Shown here: positions 20,446 to 31,291 of the stretch, in pieces
Numbering within the stretch: the first letter of the stretch is position 1
Layout: each line of letters begins with the position of its first letter
Source of the DNA: Trichosphaerium sp. ATCC 40318
Lineage: Eukaryota > Discosea > Flabellinia > Trichosidae
Assembly (NCBI GenBank): GCA_038496445.1
Contig: JALMLS010000399.1
Location: 1-43,775 of the forward strand
DNA length: 43,775 nt
Direction: 5' to 3'
The notes under the pieces: model-generated
Databases searched by the model: none
Told to the model about the DNA's origin: nothing
Seen by the model: only the letters and a program-made list of their open reading frames with translations
Program-made: the position numbers and the translations under genes

Positions 20446-20917
20446 AAACAGTAGCATTGACGTAATTCAATAGTGAGATAGTATTATGTAATGCAAATAA
20501 ACTGACAGCTTGATATTCGCAACTCGTAGTAATTTTATTCTTTTTTTGGACTTTTTTTGTACCACTTTTTAAACTATCGCGTTCGGGTTTTAAACAACAG
20601 TTTGCCTTAGAATATTATCTAAAGCGTACCTTCGTAACCACTAGAAAGCGTAATCTGCTACGTTGATAGAATTCTAATTGATTAGTTCGAAATCAATCTA
20701 TTGCTCTCAACGGCTCTTATATTCGCCGCTATCAATCACCTCACGCTGTACCAACACTCTCAAACTACCACCAGATGATTGCTAAACACGGGCAAAAGCA
20801 ACTGTAGCTTTGAGAAAATACAACGCCGATAATCTTTCAGATTCTAATTTTATTCTTGACATACTATAATACATTTTCCAACATTACCAAAAATGGAACG
20901 CAGGAAGAAGTCTTAAA
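20446..20917. other. Intergenic region between convergent genes
   Basis: No gene seen; 3' flanks of the B1 and augmin-like genes. Confidence 0.5.
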
Positions 20918-22583
20918 CTACAACAATGCTAAATGAAGCTGTAGGGATACTTCTTTGTTCTTTAACGATGTAGCTTTACCCAAAGCATCTCGTCCAACAG
21001 TTAAAATTTGTTCCCAATCATTAACAACAGCAGAAGCATGCGTTAAAGTATCGCCTAAAGCTTTAGAAGCGGTTATAAGCTTCTGTTGATCATCTATTAT
21101 CCTTGTAGACTTTTGAAGTAGAACACTCGCTTCTTCTAGCTTTGTTCTAACTTGTGGTTGATCTAGCTTAACATTATCACGAACTCTCATCATTTGAGCG
21201 ACTTGGTTCACTTTCACGCTCATTTTTTTGTATTTTTCGAGACAAGCCGTTAATTCCTTTTCAAATGAAAACAAGTTTGTGGCTTGCACAGAAACAATAG
21301 AGTCACCGAAAGCCTAAACGGAAACTCAGAGCGAACAAAAAAAAGACAAAGAGGATAAAAAAGAAGTGATTGATTTTACAGATCTGTAAATTCCTGCGGT
21401 TGTTGGTACTGAAAACTCACCTTTTGTTTGCTGTTTTCCAGTTCAGTAGATTGTTTTTTGAGCTGTGTACGAAGTTGTGAAACATTCTTTGATACAGCGT
21501 AAATTTCACCCTAGGGAATCGTGTCAGCGTGCACAATTAGTTCGTAAGAGTCGTACGAGCGTATTTGCTGTATTCGCTTTTTTGGCGATTGCTGCATTTT
21601 TGTTCATGAGTTGCCATTGAAGGAGTTGGGTTTGTAGAAGCTCTATACGCTTCATTTTGGTGTCCTTAGACTTTTCCATTCCCATTCGGACTCGCTACAA
21701 AAAAAATAAATAAACATTCTAAAAACAAGTTGTTCCGGGCTTCTACACGAACAGAAAAAATAGAAAAAAATGCCACGCTATGCACATCATATTAATGTAC
21801 TCATAGAAAACTTTTGAGCTTCAAACGATTTGATACAAACGCGCGAAAAATCGGTAAATAAAAATAGCATTTTAAATCCGAACGTACTGTCGTTAACTTT
21901 GAACGTTGCGGTTTGTTTTGTGCTGGTTTGGTAGTAGTATTGACTCTACGCTTTCTTACAACAGGAGTTTTTGTAAGAAAAGCTCTGGCCTGATTTCTCG
22001 CATTTTCACTTGCAAACGCGCTATTTCGTACTGGTTTGCGCTTCTTCATCGAAGAACGAAGCGTACCAGCTACTACCGGCTTTGGCTTTCGTTTGTGGGC
22101 CCAGTCACCTGTATGGTGGCCGTGAGTCGTCATTTCAAAGCTTTGATTTTAACGTACGTGTTATCATCGTTGCGCGTCTTCCATTTGGCGCTGGTTGGCG
22201 TTTTTGAAGAGCAGCAGGAAGCATTGTAGCTCTTCGTGTTTGTAGTGGCGGAAGTTGAGTAAGTGGCTTCCTGGTTTTCTTTGTGGTTGATGATGGCTGC
22301 ATATAACGCGAAGCAACATGTTTAACTACAATTCAGCGTGAGCAATTTTACCGTTATTCTTTCTTTACCTCTTCTACGTTTCGCTGTAGACGGTGCTGCA
22401 GTGCGTTTTGGTACAGTTTTTCGGTTATACGGCGTCTCAAGCAGAATATCATCAGTAGGTAGCCGTCGTTGCTTTTTTGCTAATAAATATAAGGTTTGAA
22501 GGTGGTTTTATTAGCGTTTTACTTGTTGAGCTAAATAATCGCTTTTGAACTGATCCAAATGGCGTTTGCGAAGACAGAGACAT
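20918..22583 (-). CDS. Augmin subunit, HAUS8/QWRF-like, seven exons
   Basis: Proposed exons (minus): 22583-22523, 22479-22352, 22296-22158, 22108-21888, 21694-21557, 21510-21421 and 21313-20918; all phases agree and the protein is 390 aa. Residues 1-183 are basic and disordered (KRKPKPVVAGTLRSSMKKRK), like the microtubule-binding N-terminus of HAUS8. Residues 207-212 read LLQWQL, followed by MNKNA, close to the LLQWRFxNARA signature of the plant QWRF/HAUS8 family. The rest is helical and coiled-coil. Augmin recruits gamma-tubulin to spindle microtubules. The call rests on architecture and one motif. Exon 2 and 3 borders use weaker GTAAAA donors and are the least certain. Confidence 0.55.
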
Positions 22584-22748
22584 GATACAATCAACGCGGG
22601 AAACAAATCAAGTGGTGTTTTCAAACGAAGTCATTTTTTTTTTTGTACATTGGTTTATTGACGCATAGGCAGCCCATTTACATTTTTATGAGTATCATAG
22701 TACTCGTACAAGTAAGTGATGAGCTAGTGTCGTCGCACGTGAAGAATT

Positions 22749-23288
22749 TTACTCTTCTTCAGTCTTTTTAGCGCGTTTAGCGGTCTGTTGCCTTTCCAGT
22801 TCTTCCTGGGCCTTGCGTATCTTGTAGGCCTTCTTGGTATCGCCACGGCGACGGCGGGTGTTGGTGAACCATACGCTCACTTGAGAGACTGATAGTCCTG
22901 TAGTTGTAGCAAGTTCTTCTTTGACGTCAGTTTCTGGGTATGGCAGAGGTAGATGAGCTTGGTACCATGTACGTTAGAGTTAAGGAGGAGAAGATTGAAA
23001 AAGCAGAAAAATGATTGATTAAAAAGGATATAAGTCCATGGTAGCAATAGCATCAGCGTTGTGGTTTGCGGGGCGGTTATTACCAGTTATTGGAGGAATT
23101 CTAACGTCGTAGTTGTTTTCGTGGTCCTGTCTAATGGTTGGGGAGTAATCGTTTAGGTCTTGACCGTCAAGTAGCCCAGTCACTAAATGATCAACATCAG
23201 ACTCTATCATCGCTAATTTTTGCAATCCTTTGCGAACTGCTTCGTTTTCGAGAGTGTTTTGCGGTTGTTGTTGTTGAGATGCTGCCAT
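22749..23288 (-). CDS. Class B TALE homeodomain protein with a U12 AT-AC intron (B2)
   Basis: Exons 23288-23032 and 22968-22749 encode 158 aa. The 63-nt intron (22969-23031) runs from ATATCCTTTTTAA to CTCCTTAACTCTAACGTAC, again U12-type with AT-AC ends and no usable GT donor nearby. Splicing yields ATMDLWYQAHLPLPYPETD, aligning with the intronless B4 protein; the intron splits the codon before Trp, exactly as in B1. The homeodomain ends TGLSVSQVSVWFTNTRRRRG. The C-terminus is basic then acidic (AKRAKKTEEE). It is divergently transcribed from class A gene A1, 463 bp away, the arrangement of HD1/HD2 mating-type pairs. Confidence 0.88.
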
Positions 23289-23751
23289 TGTTGTTGAAAG
23301 TTGTTTTTATGCAAGTTATGCCGATAAAACTTTGGCATGAAAAGTCTCTAATCACTCAACAAGTTGTACCTGAATAAAAATTATGGGCACAGCCTAACGG
23401 AGGCAGTATTTAGACGCTTGTTGAGTGTTTTCAAACCTTTCTACTTTTGGAGAAAACATATTTCGAGTTATTACACCTCTAGTTAGGGTCGTGTACGTAT
23501 TCTGAGACAGACGCGCGCATTTCCGTAATTTGCTTTAAAATAAAATAAATGATTGATACCGTAAAATCTCATATTCCAGTCTTATCTACCTTACGCGTTA
23601 GTATAAACTTGTAGGAGTAAAAAACGAGTTTGAAGAGAAACCGGGATTGTCGCCAAATTTGGAGACTTTGGGTGGTAGACTTTCACATTCAAATTCATCT
23701 ATCTATCATTCGTAATCCATCAACAACTCGTCAACGACTCTTAAACGAAAA
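23289..23751. promoter_or_regulatory. Divergent promoter between class B and class A homeodomain genes
   Basis: A 463-bp intergene between starts on opposite strands. It contains TGATTGAT at 23550-23557, the core bound by PBX-type TALE proteins, and CAACAA-rich leaders next to both ATGs. Shared or auto-regulation is an inference. Confidence 0.4.
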
Positions 23752-25144
23752 ATGGCTGAACGCACCGAAGATACCGCTCGTATTAATGAAGAAGTACTCA
23801 ATCTGGCAAAAGCCTTCCAAAAATCTGTAATAATCACTCCAAAACAACCAATTCCCGAAGTTGTACCCCAGATAACAAAAGATGAAGTATTTGCAATGTT
23901 TGCCGAGCATATAACCAGCGAACTCATGGTTCAAAAAGTTACTTGGTTATTCTCGCAATACGTTAACGCTCTTACGCAACTTGAAGCCATCGTAAATACC
24001 AAGGTTGAAAACCTATCACGTGAGCTATCCAGCCCAGCTATGGTTGCGTTGATTCCAAGCGAATTGAAGAAATTGAAATTGCACATCGTTTCAATCGAAT
24101 ACAACTCAGTACGCCTTAAATACCAGGAGAGACTTGCCAGAGCTATTACTCAAGCAATTGAATATCAACGCACTCTTCCTGAGCAAACTAGACGAATTCC
24201 TCCTCGCGCGCACAGAATTCTTACCAATTGGCTCTTTGTACACGCTGCAGTACGTATATTTGTTTCTTTCGTTCAACCTTTGTTATGATTGATACTAATT
24301 ATTGTCATAGAATCCTTATCCAACCGAGGCCGAGAGACAGAAGCTTGGCTATGTTTGCAACTTGAAATGGGCTCGAGTCAAGACATGGTTCAACAACAAC
24401 AGGAATCGTCGCCGTGAAGATTTGGCTGCATGGCTTGTTGCACGTGGTGTTGTACCAGTTCCAAACGCTCAAGGTCGTCGCAAAAGAAATCGTGCTGCTG
24501 CACCTGGGCGTACACCTGTAGCCATGCCTGCTCGTGCGCCTGTAGCCACTCCTGCGCGTGCACCTGTAGCTGTACCTGGGGGCGCACCTGTAGCCAGACC
24601 TGCTCGTAAACCTGTAGCATCTCCTTCACATAGCGCCACTCCAGCTACCCCTCAGCGTAGACCTAATCTGAAGAAGATTAAGAAAGAGAAGAATTACACC
24701 GAGAAAACACCAACCACAACTCCAGCTAATCAATCAAATGTACACTCAATGCCACCTTCGCCAGCTGTCAACAACGCTGTCAATACAGTCTTTCCAATGA
24801 CAAGTACGCTTGTTTTTACTACTCTCTAAGCCTTTCTTACTTGCTTAGCTACGTTTCCACCCGCCATTCTCACTGCTCCAGTCCTAGATGATGCGTTCAT
24901 CAAAACTGAAACCAATTTTCTAAACCATGGAATGATAACTGATGGAGAGGAACCAATGGAACTTGAGCTACCTATATTTCAAGACCCTCCCGAAATGCTA
25001 TTTAGCCCGATGGGAGAACTCGTAGTATCTGACGAGATGCTCCTTGACACTGATGATATCATCGACCACAGTTTTGGTGAACTTGTAACTGGTTTCTTAA
25101 ACGAGATGGCAGACCAATTTGTCTTTCGTGATCCTAAACCATAA
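23752..25144 (+). CDS. Class A TALE homeodomain protein (A1)
   Basis: Exons 23752-24249, 24311-24803 and 24849-25144 encode 428 aa; the introns are GTACGT...TCATAG and GTACGC...GCTTAG. Residues 1-145 form the conserved helical class A domain (VTWLFSQYVNALTQLE). The homeodomain is split: HRILTNWLFVHAA ends exon 1, then NPYPTEAERQKLGYVC and WFNNNR at 192-197, so all canonical contact residues are kept. A basic Pro/Ala linker with a 24-bp repeat follows, then KKIKKEK and an acidic tail (GEEPMELELPIFQDPPEM). Expected to be a nuclear transcription factor, perhaps heterodimerising with class B; the tail looks like an activation domain. Confidence 0.88.
24503..24622 (+). repeat. 24-bp coding minisatellite, five units
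   Basis: Five imperfect units (CCTGSKCGTRCACCTGTAGC pattern) encode the octapeptide P-x-R-x-P-V-A-x in the linker of A1. The other class A genes have a Pro/Ala-rich linker here without this array. Confidence 0.8.
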
Positions 25145-25706
25145 GTTAGTTTTTTGGAGTATATTCCTGTGACACAGAAATAAAATCAAACTCAATATAT
25201 ATCTTGTTTATGTGCTTGTACCACTTTCCTCGTCTCTTATATAGCCTTATAGCACCTTAAGATCTGTTGATTCCGCTAAAGTAATTGCCGTTTGCACGTA
25301 TGAGATGGATTCGGTGATGATTGATTCAAGATTGATTTTTAACATAATCTTTATCGAAATACGCCCAGAACATCGAATAGTGTACGTAGAGTTCATGTAG
25401 ATGAGTTTTAAAAGTTTCTGGAAAGAAACTTTCGAACGTTACCAAATATGGAGAAGACGTTGGTGAGGACTCGCTTTATGAACTAAAAAATGAATATAAA
25501 GTGTTATATCACCGTGTAAAAGTTCTATCAATGGTTGTAAAGTGATATCAATCAACGTACGTAAGTTTTCGTGGATATTTGTAAAAAAAAATCTATCAAA
25601 ACCAATCAACACTGAAAACGAATTTGGCCACAAAACTTTTTACACTCAAATACAGTCAAATAAAAATCATTCCAACATCATCAAACAACAACAACAGCAC
25701 CTCAAC
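25145..25706. promoter_or_regulatory. Upstream region of A2, matching that of A4 in inverted orientation
   Basis: From about 25320 to the ATG the sequence is nearly identical to the reverse complement of 30554-30910. The main difference is about 40 extra bases here around 25503-25543. It includes TGATTGAT at 25318-25325. Confidence 0.6.
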
Positions 25707-27145
25707 ATGGCCGAAAACAATCCAAAAGACCGTTCTAGTACCAAACAAAGCGAAGTTGATGAGTTGACTAAGCTTTTCGCTTCTGCAATGTACATCCAAT
25801 CACCTGATGGTGTCGACATTGTGAAACAACTCACGAAACAAGAAGTATTCAACAGATTCGAGAACAAGATTACAACCGACTTGCTCATCGAAAAAGTATC
25901 ATGGCTGTACTCTCAATATGTCATCTCTTTAGTCCGTCTCGAGACTATTCTCAGTAGACATCAACAAGTAGTAAAACAAGAGCTATCTAAAGATCAAGTG
26001 GTATCTACAATGACTCCAGAATCGATAAAGAAGCATATTCAACTTCTAAATATAGCATGTAATCGTGCAAGACTTGTGTATCAACAACAACTCTTCTTGT
26101 CAATTGTGAGTACAATTGAACGTCAAGCAAGTCTTCCAGCAGGCACAAGAAAGATTCCATCACGTGCCAAGAGAATCCTCACCAACTGGTTATTTGAACA
26201 CGCCACTGTACGTATATTTTACACAGCTGTTCAGTATCAAATAGTTGATACTCACCTTTGTTTTAGAACCCTTATCCAACTCAAGCTGAACGTGAAAAGT
26301 TGGCTTTCATTTGTGATATGAAATGTGCTAGAGTCAAGACTTGGTTCAACAACAACCGCAATCGCCGTCGTGAAGATTTGGAGAACTGGATTGATCAGCA
26401 AAACCTCGCAGAAAACCATGTGCCAAGACGTAGAAGGAACCAACGTAGGCGCAACCCAAACCCTCGACCAGCCAACCCAGTGGCTATTCCTACCCTACCA
26501 GCTCCAGCTACTATTCTTGCCGCCCCAACTCGCCAAGTCAAGCCACCAGTAACTATTCCTACTCCACGTACACGCGCAGCTGTTCCATGTTGTCCTAAAA
26601 TCAAAAAAGAACCTAAAAAAGTTCAACGATCATCAACTTCTCCTTCACCTCATCCACCATGTATTCTAGCGCCAACACTTCCCTGTATCAGATCTATAAC
26701 TGCTTTCAATGCCCTGGCTCATCCAATACCTTTAGTGAACAACGAGACTGTACCTCAACCAACCTTAGGTACGTCTTAGAGAAACCTGCATCCGAAATAT
26801 TTGCTAACTCTTTGCATAGTTGAAGTGAAGCGTGAAGAAGTACTATGTGCTCCAACGGACAGATACTGCTTCTCAATAATTAACACTTTTCTCACCAGTG
26901 GTATGGATGGTCCAGATGACGAAGATGTGTCAGGCTTAGCGCCAGTTTATGGCTCATTGCCAGTGATGACAATCGATCCATTTGGAATACTCTCTCAAGG
27001 AACCGTTCCTCATTTATCAACTGAAGGTCTATCCTCAGAGAACGCTGAACAAACTGTAGACGCTTTCGTTAATTCTGTAGCGGATAACTTTGTTCTTAAA
27101 GGATTTGAGGATTCCTTGGATGAAATGGATGAAGATAAAAAGTGA
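25707..27145 (+). CDS. Class A TALE homeodomain protein (A2)
   Basis: Exons 25707-26207, 26267-26768 and 26820-27145 encode 442 aa. ATG 25707 (MAENNPKDRSS) is the first ATG; the frame is open further upstream without one. The helical domain (VSWLYSQYVISLVRLE) is followed by a split homeodomain (ILTNWLFEHAT, intron, NPYPTQAEREKLAFIC, WFNNNR at 193-198). The linker is Arg/Pro-rich (RRRRNQRRRNPNPRPANP) and the acidic tail carries DPFGILSQGTVPHL, shared with A4. Exon 1 is almost identical to exon 1 of A4 on the other strand, while exons 2 and 3 have diverged, which suggests gene conversion over the 5' half. Confidence 0.9.
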
Positions 27146-27485
27146 AAGTTCGATTAACGTAACTGCAAAATCTGCAGTGAGCATAAAAGTAATAAATATC
27201 AAGTTTGTATTCACTTCTTTCTTTGCTTTAACGTTCTGTGATAAACCACTTGCTAAAATTGAACGTATCAACGCACTATCGACGCTCAAGTCACGTTTTG
27301 AAAGCGAATTTAGCAGATTTGTTATTTTATGTTTAAAAACCTCTGTAGCGTCATTTGCGCTTTATCTAATGAATTAAAATAGGTTGTGAAGTTTTCAGTA
27401 TTCGCCATATTAGGAATATTCCTGTAAGTCAACAAAACGTACACAAAACAACTCAATCAGCTTGCAATCGCTCTAATATCAATCA
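27146..27485. other. Intergenic region between A2 and A3
   Basis: No gene seen; ends with the short leader of A3. Confidence 0.5.
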
Positions 27486-28778
27486 ATGACAACATCTATC
27501 AACTCTAGCACTAAAATCGATAAAGGCGTTGCTGAACTAGCTAATTACTTTACAAAAACAAGTTTTATCCAATCTCCAGTCGAAGTAGAACTTGTTAAAC
27601 AACTTAGCAAACAACAAGTATTTAATTACTTTAAACCTTTAATAACAGACAAAATACTAGATGAGAAGGTATCTTGGTTGTACTCTCAGTACGTAGTATC
27701 ACTTCGACGGCTTGAAACAAGTGTGATTAAAAGCCAAGAGAAATTTGCACGTGAACTCTCCCAAACACCCTCATTATTAGCTCACAGTTCAACATTCCGT
27801 TATGCTCAAGTACATTTCATATCAGTAGAGTGCAATGAGATGAGGACAAAATATCAAGAACAACTATTCTCAGCAATAGAATTCACACATGATCGCTATT
27901 CGAAACTCCCTATTAGAAAATCCAGACGTTTTCCTAAACGTGCTCTACGTATCCTGACACACTGGCTGTTTGAAAATGCTGCAGTAAGTAATGCCCTTTC
28001 TAATGTCTTATGATACTTACATCATGTACAGGATACTCACCCAACCTTCGAAGAGATCCATAAGCTAGCCTTTGTTTGTGATTTGGAATGTGCTCAGGTA
28101 AAGAGATGGATAATAAACAACGCTATACGTAGAAAAGAAGATTTGACAACTTTTATGCAAGAGAAAGAAGCTAGGGAGAATAAACAACTGCTGGAGAAAA
28201 ATAAGAACACAGCTACTAGTAGACCGGATTCTTTTATTCAATTTCCTAGTCAAACAATCGAACTGCAACATAGCAAACATCAAACTATAGACCTTCCTGT
28301 ACATCTTGCGTCAAAAGATAAGGAATATGAGGTTCCTCTAGTACCACCACGTGTTCAGCACGTAAATCATAGTGATAGTATGCTGATGCAAGATGCAAAC
28401 ACAAATTCGCAATCTCTTGACAACGAAACAGGTACATACCACAGCAGCTGTTTGTTAACAATACACTGACTATTTTTAGCGCCAGTATCTCTAGATCAAG
28501 GTGACTTAGGTGTTTCTTGGCCTGTATTACAACAAAATGACATAGTTCTAAACAATGATTGGGCAACAGATGACAACTCAGGTTTTTGGAACAAGCTTGA
28601 GACCAATGAAGCAGAACACGAAATCTTTTGGGAAGATCAATTGAACAATAGCACAACAGCAGAGCCAGTATATATGGAGTTTACTATGGGTGATATGCTC
28701 CTATCAGATCCACTCTATACAACACCAGAACCAGAATTTCTTGTATTAGGCTATAGTGGCGAAGTACTTAGTCTATAA
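27486..28778 (+). CDS. Class A protein with degenerate homeodomain (A3)
   Basis: Exons 27486-27983, 28032-28431 and 28480-28778 encode 398 aa; intron positions and phases (0 and 1) match the other class A genes. The N-terminal helical domain is well kept (KVSWLYSQYVVSLRRLE). In the homeodomain NPYP has become DTHP, and the recognition helix reads VKRWIINNAIRRKED: Phe49 is Ile and Arg53 is Ala, although Trp48 and Asn51 remain. DNA binding is probably weak or lost. The tail is acidic with several Trp (DDNSGFWNKLE). The open frame and intact splice sites argue that it is not a simple pseudogene. Confidence 0.85.
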
Positions 28779-29226
28779 TTGTAAACATACAATGATCATT
28801 TCAATACAATACTTAGCTGCCTTTATCTACATATTTCTTTCATTCTTAAGTGTACTGTTCTAGCAATACTAACCTTTAGAGACTCGAAAAGTGATACATC
28901 AATCGTTCTGGTACGGCAACTGTTCGAAAATGTAACAAGCTTGTTTCTCGAACTGGTTGTTTATGTAGGCTTGTGTTGTAGATAAATGTCATTTTTGATG
29001 TAAATCAATATTGGTATCGTTGTATCAACGATTTACAATGCTAGACATTGGCGTGGTACACGTGATTCAAGAAAGTTTTATTGACATAAAGGAAAGCAAC
29101 AATCTAGGTTTACACAAAGGATAATATCTAATGTTTTCGAAATGCAAAGTGGGTAATTAACAAGACAATCTTAAATTCAACCAGTTGTTTTATTGGAATA
29201 TTTGACAAACAGATCCCAGTATGAAG
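28779..29226. other. Intergenic region between convergent A3 and A4
   Basis: No gene seen; this is close to the centre of the A2/A4 inverted duplication. Confidence 0.5.
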
Positions 29227-30553
29227 TTACTCTTCTTTGATCTCTTTTTCTTCAGAATTCATTGCATCATAGAAAGGTTGATAGCCACAACTATCAAGCA
29301 CAAAGTCATCAACAACGGTAGTTAGGAAAGACTCGACTTTAATCTCAGCGTTTTCAGCTGTAAAGTCATCGATCGGTAGCTGAGGAACGGTAGCATCAGG
29401 TAAGGTTCCAAATGGTTCGAGCATCATCAAGTTATGTCCATACGCTGGTGACATATCAGTCATTTCTTCGTCATCTGAATAATCAATGCCGTAGGTGAGA
29501 AAGTTGTTGTTCATGAAGGACTGTCTATTAGTTTGTGTAGCGATTGGTTTCTCTTCTTTTACTTCAACTAGGAAAAGAGTGAGTCGTAAAAAGTACACGT
29601 GATTTTAATACGTACCAAAAGTTGGCTGAGGTGCAGCGTTGCTGTTTACGACAGGTACTGGAGACGTAGGAGATGCAGTAGCCGCTACAGTATTGGTTTG
29701 GAGAGTAGTTGGTGGAACAGGAGCAGCTACTGGTGTTGGCGGATTGGCTGGAATCAGTGCAGGAGCAGCCGTTGGAGCTGGAGGGTTGGCTGGTCGAGGG
29801 TTTGGATTGCGCCTACGTTGGTCCCCTCTGCGTGTTGGCACTGGGTTTGGTACGAGGTTGTTTTGATCAATCCAGTTCACCAAAGCTTCACGACGACGAT
29901 TACGGTTGTTGTTGAACCAAGTCTTGACTCTCGCACATGTCATATCACAAATGAAAGCCAACTTTTCACGTTCAGCTTGAGTTGGATAAGGGTTCTAAAA
30001 CAAACGTGAGTGTCAAATATTTGAGACAGAATAACTTGTAAAATATGCGTACAGTGGCGTGTTCAAATAACCAGTTGGTGAGGATTCTCTTGGCACGTGA
30101 TGGAATCTTTCTTGTGCCTGCTGGAAGACGTGCTTGACGTTCGATTGTGCTCACAATTGACAAGAAGAGTTGTTGTTGATACACAAGTCTTGCACGATTA
30201 CATGCTGTATTTAGAAGTTGAATATGCTTCTTTATCGATTCTGGAGTCATTGTAGATACCACTTGATCTTTGGATAGCTCTTGTTTTACTGCTTCCTGGT
30301 TTCTACTAAGAGTAGTCTCAAGACGGACCAAAGAGATTACATATTGAGAGTACAGCCATGATACTTTTTCGACAAGAATAGCGGAAGTAATCTCGTTCGC
30401 GAATCTGTTGAATACTTCTTGTCTTGTGAGTTGTTTCACAATGTCGACACCATCAGGTGATTGGATGTACATTGCAGAAGCGAAAAGCTTAGTCAAGTCA
30501 TCAACTTCGCTTTGTTTGGTACTAGAACGGTCTTTTGGATTGTTTTCGGCCAT
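29227..30553 (-). CDS. Class A TALE homeodomain protein (A4), inverted twin of A2
   Basis: Exons (minus) 30553-30053, 29994-29616 and 29567-29227 encode 406 aa. Exon 1 differs from A2 by only a handful of residues. The homeodomain has NPYPTQAEREKLAFICDMTC and WFNNNR, so it should bind DNA like A2. The linker is shorter and Ala/Pro-rich (PPAPTAAPALIPANPPTP). The tail is acidic with EPFGTLPDATVPQL, matching A2. Its 5' flank is shared with A2. It is divergent from A5, 738 bp apart. Confidence 0.9.
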
Positions 30554-31291
30554 GTTGAGGTGTTGTTGTTGTTGTTTGATGATATTGGAATGATATTTAT
30601 TTGACTGTATTTGAGTGCAAAAAGTTTCGTGGCCAAATTCGTTTTCAGTGTTGATTGGTTTTGATAGATTTTTTTTACAAATATCCACGAAAACTTACGT
30701 ACGTTGATTGATATCACTTTATATTCATTTTTTAGTTCATAAAGCGAGTCTTCACCAACTCTTCTCCATATTTGGTAACGTTCGAAAGTCTCTTTCCAGA
30801 AACTTTTAAAACTCATCTACATGAACTCTACGTACACTTTTCGATAATTCCGGGCGTATTTTGACAAAGAAAATGTTAAAAATCAATCTTGAACCAATCA
30901 TCACGGAATCCATTTCTAATTTCATAAGCGTGACTATAGAACTCGGTATTATGCTCATATCCCGTTTTAACTATTAAAACTAACTGTTTACGGGTTTCTG
31001 CTTTAATTTTAGAAAAGTAAATAGCAGCCTATTTAAACTGTATAACTAGGCGCCATATTTGAGGTTATAGCTATTCTACGCGATTGCTAAGCACTAAACA
31101 CGTTTCCGACCGAAATTTGTTAATGTTACAACCAATTTTAATAATTATAACCTACAACGTCTTATCCACGTATAGTATGTATCCGGGTTTGTATTTTCAG
31201 TTTTCGCCTAATTAGGAATAGAGAAGTAAAAGTTTTAGTGTACGTTGAGAGAAACTACTCAATCAACACGCTTTCAAGCTCTCAACAACCA
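30554..31291. promoter_or_regulatory. Divergent intergene between A4 and A5
   Basis: The half next to A4 is the inverted copy of the A2 upstream region; the half next to A5 is unrelated. No gene seen. Confidence 0.45.
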
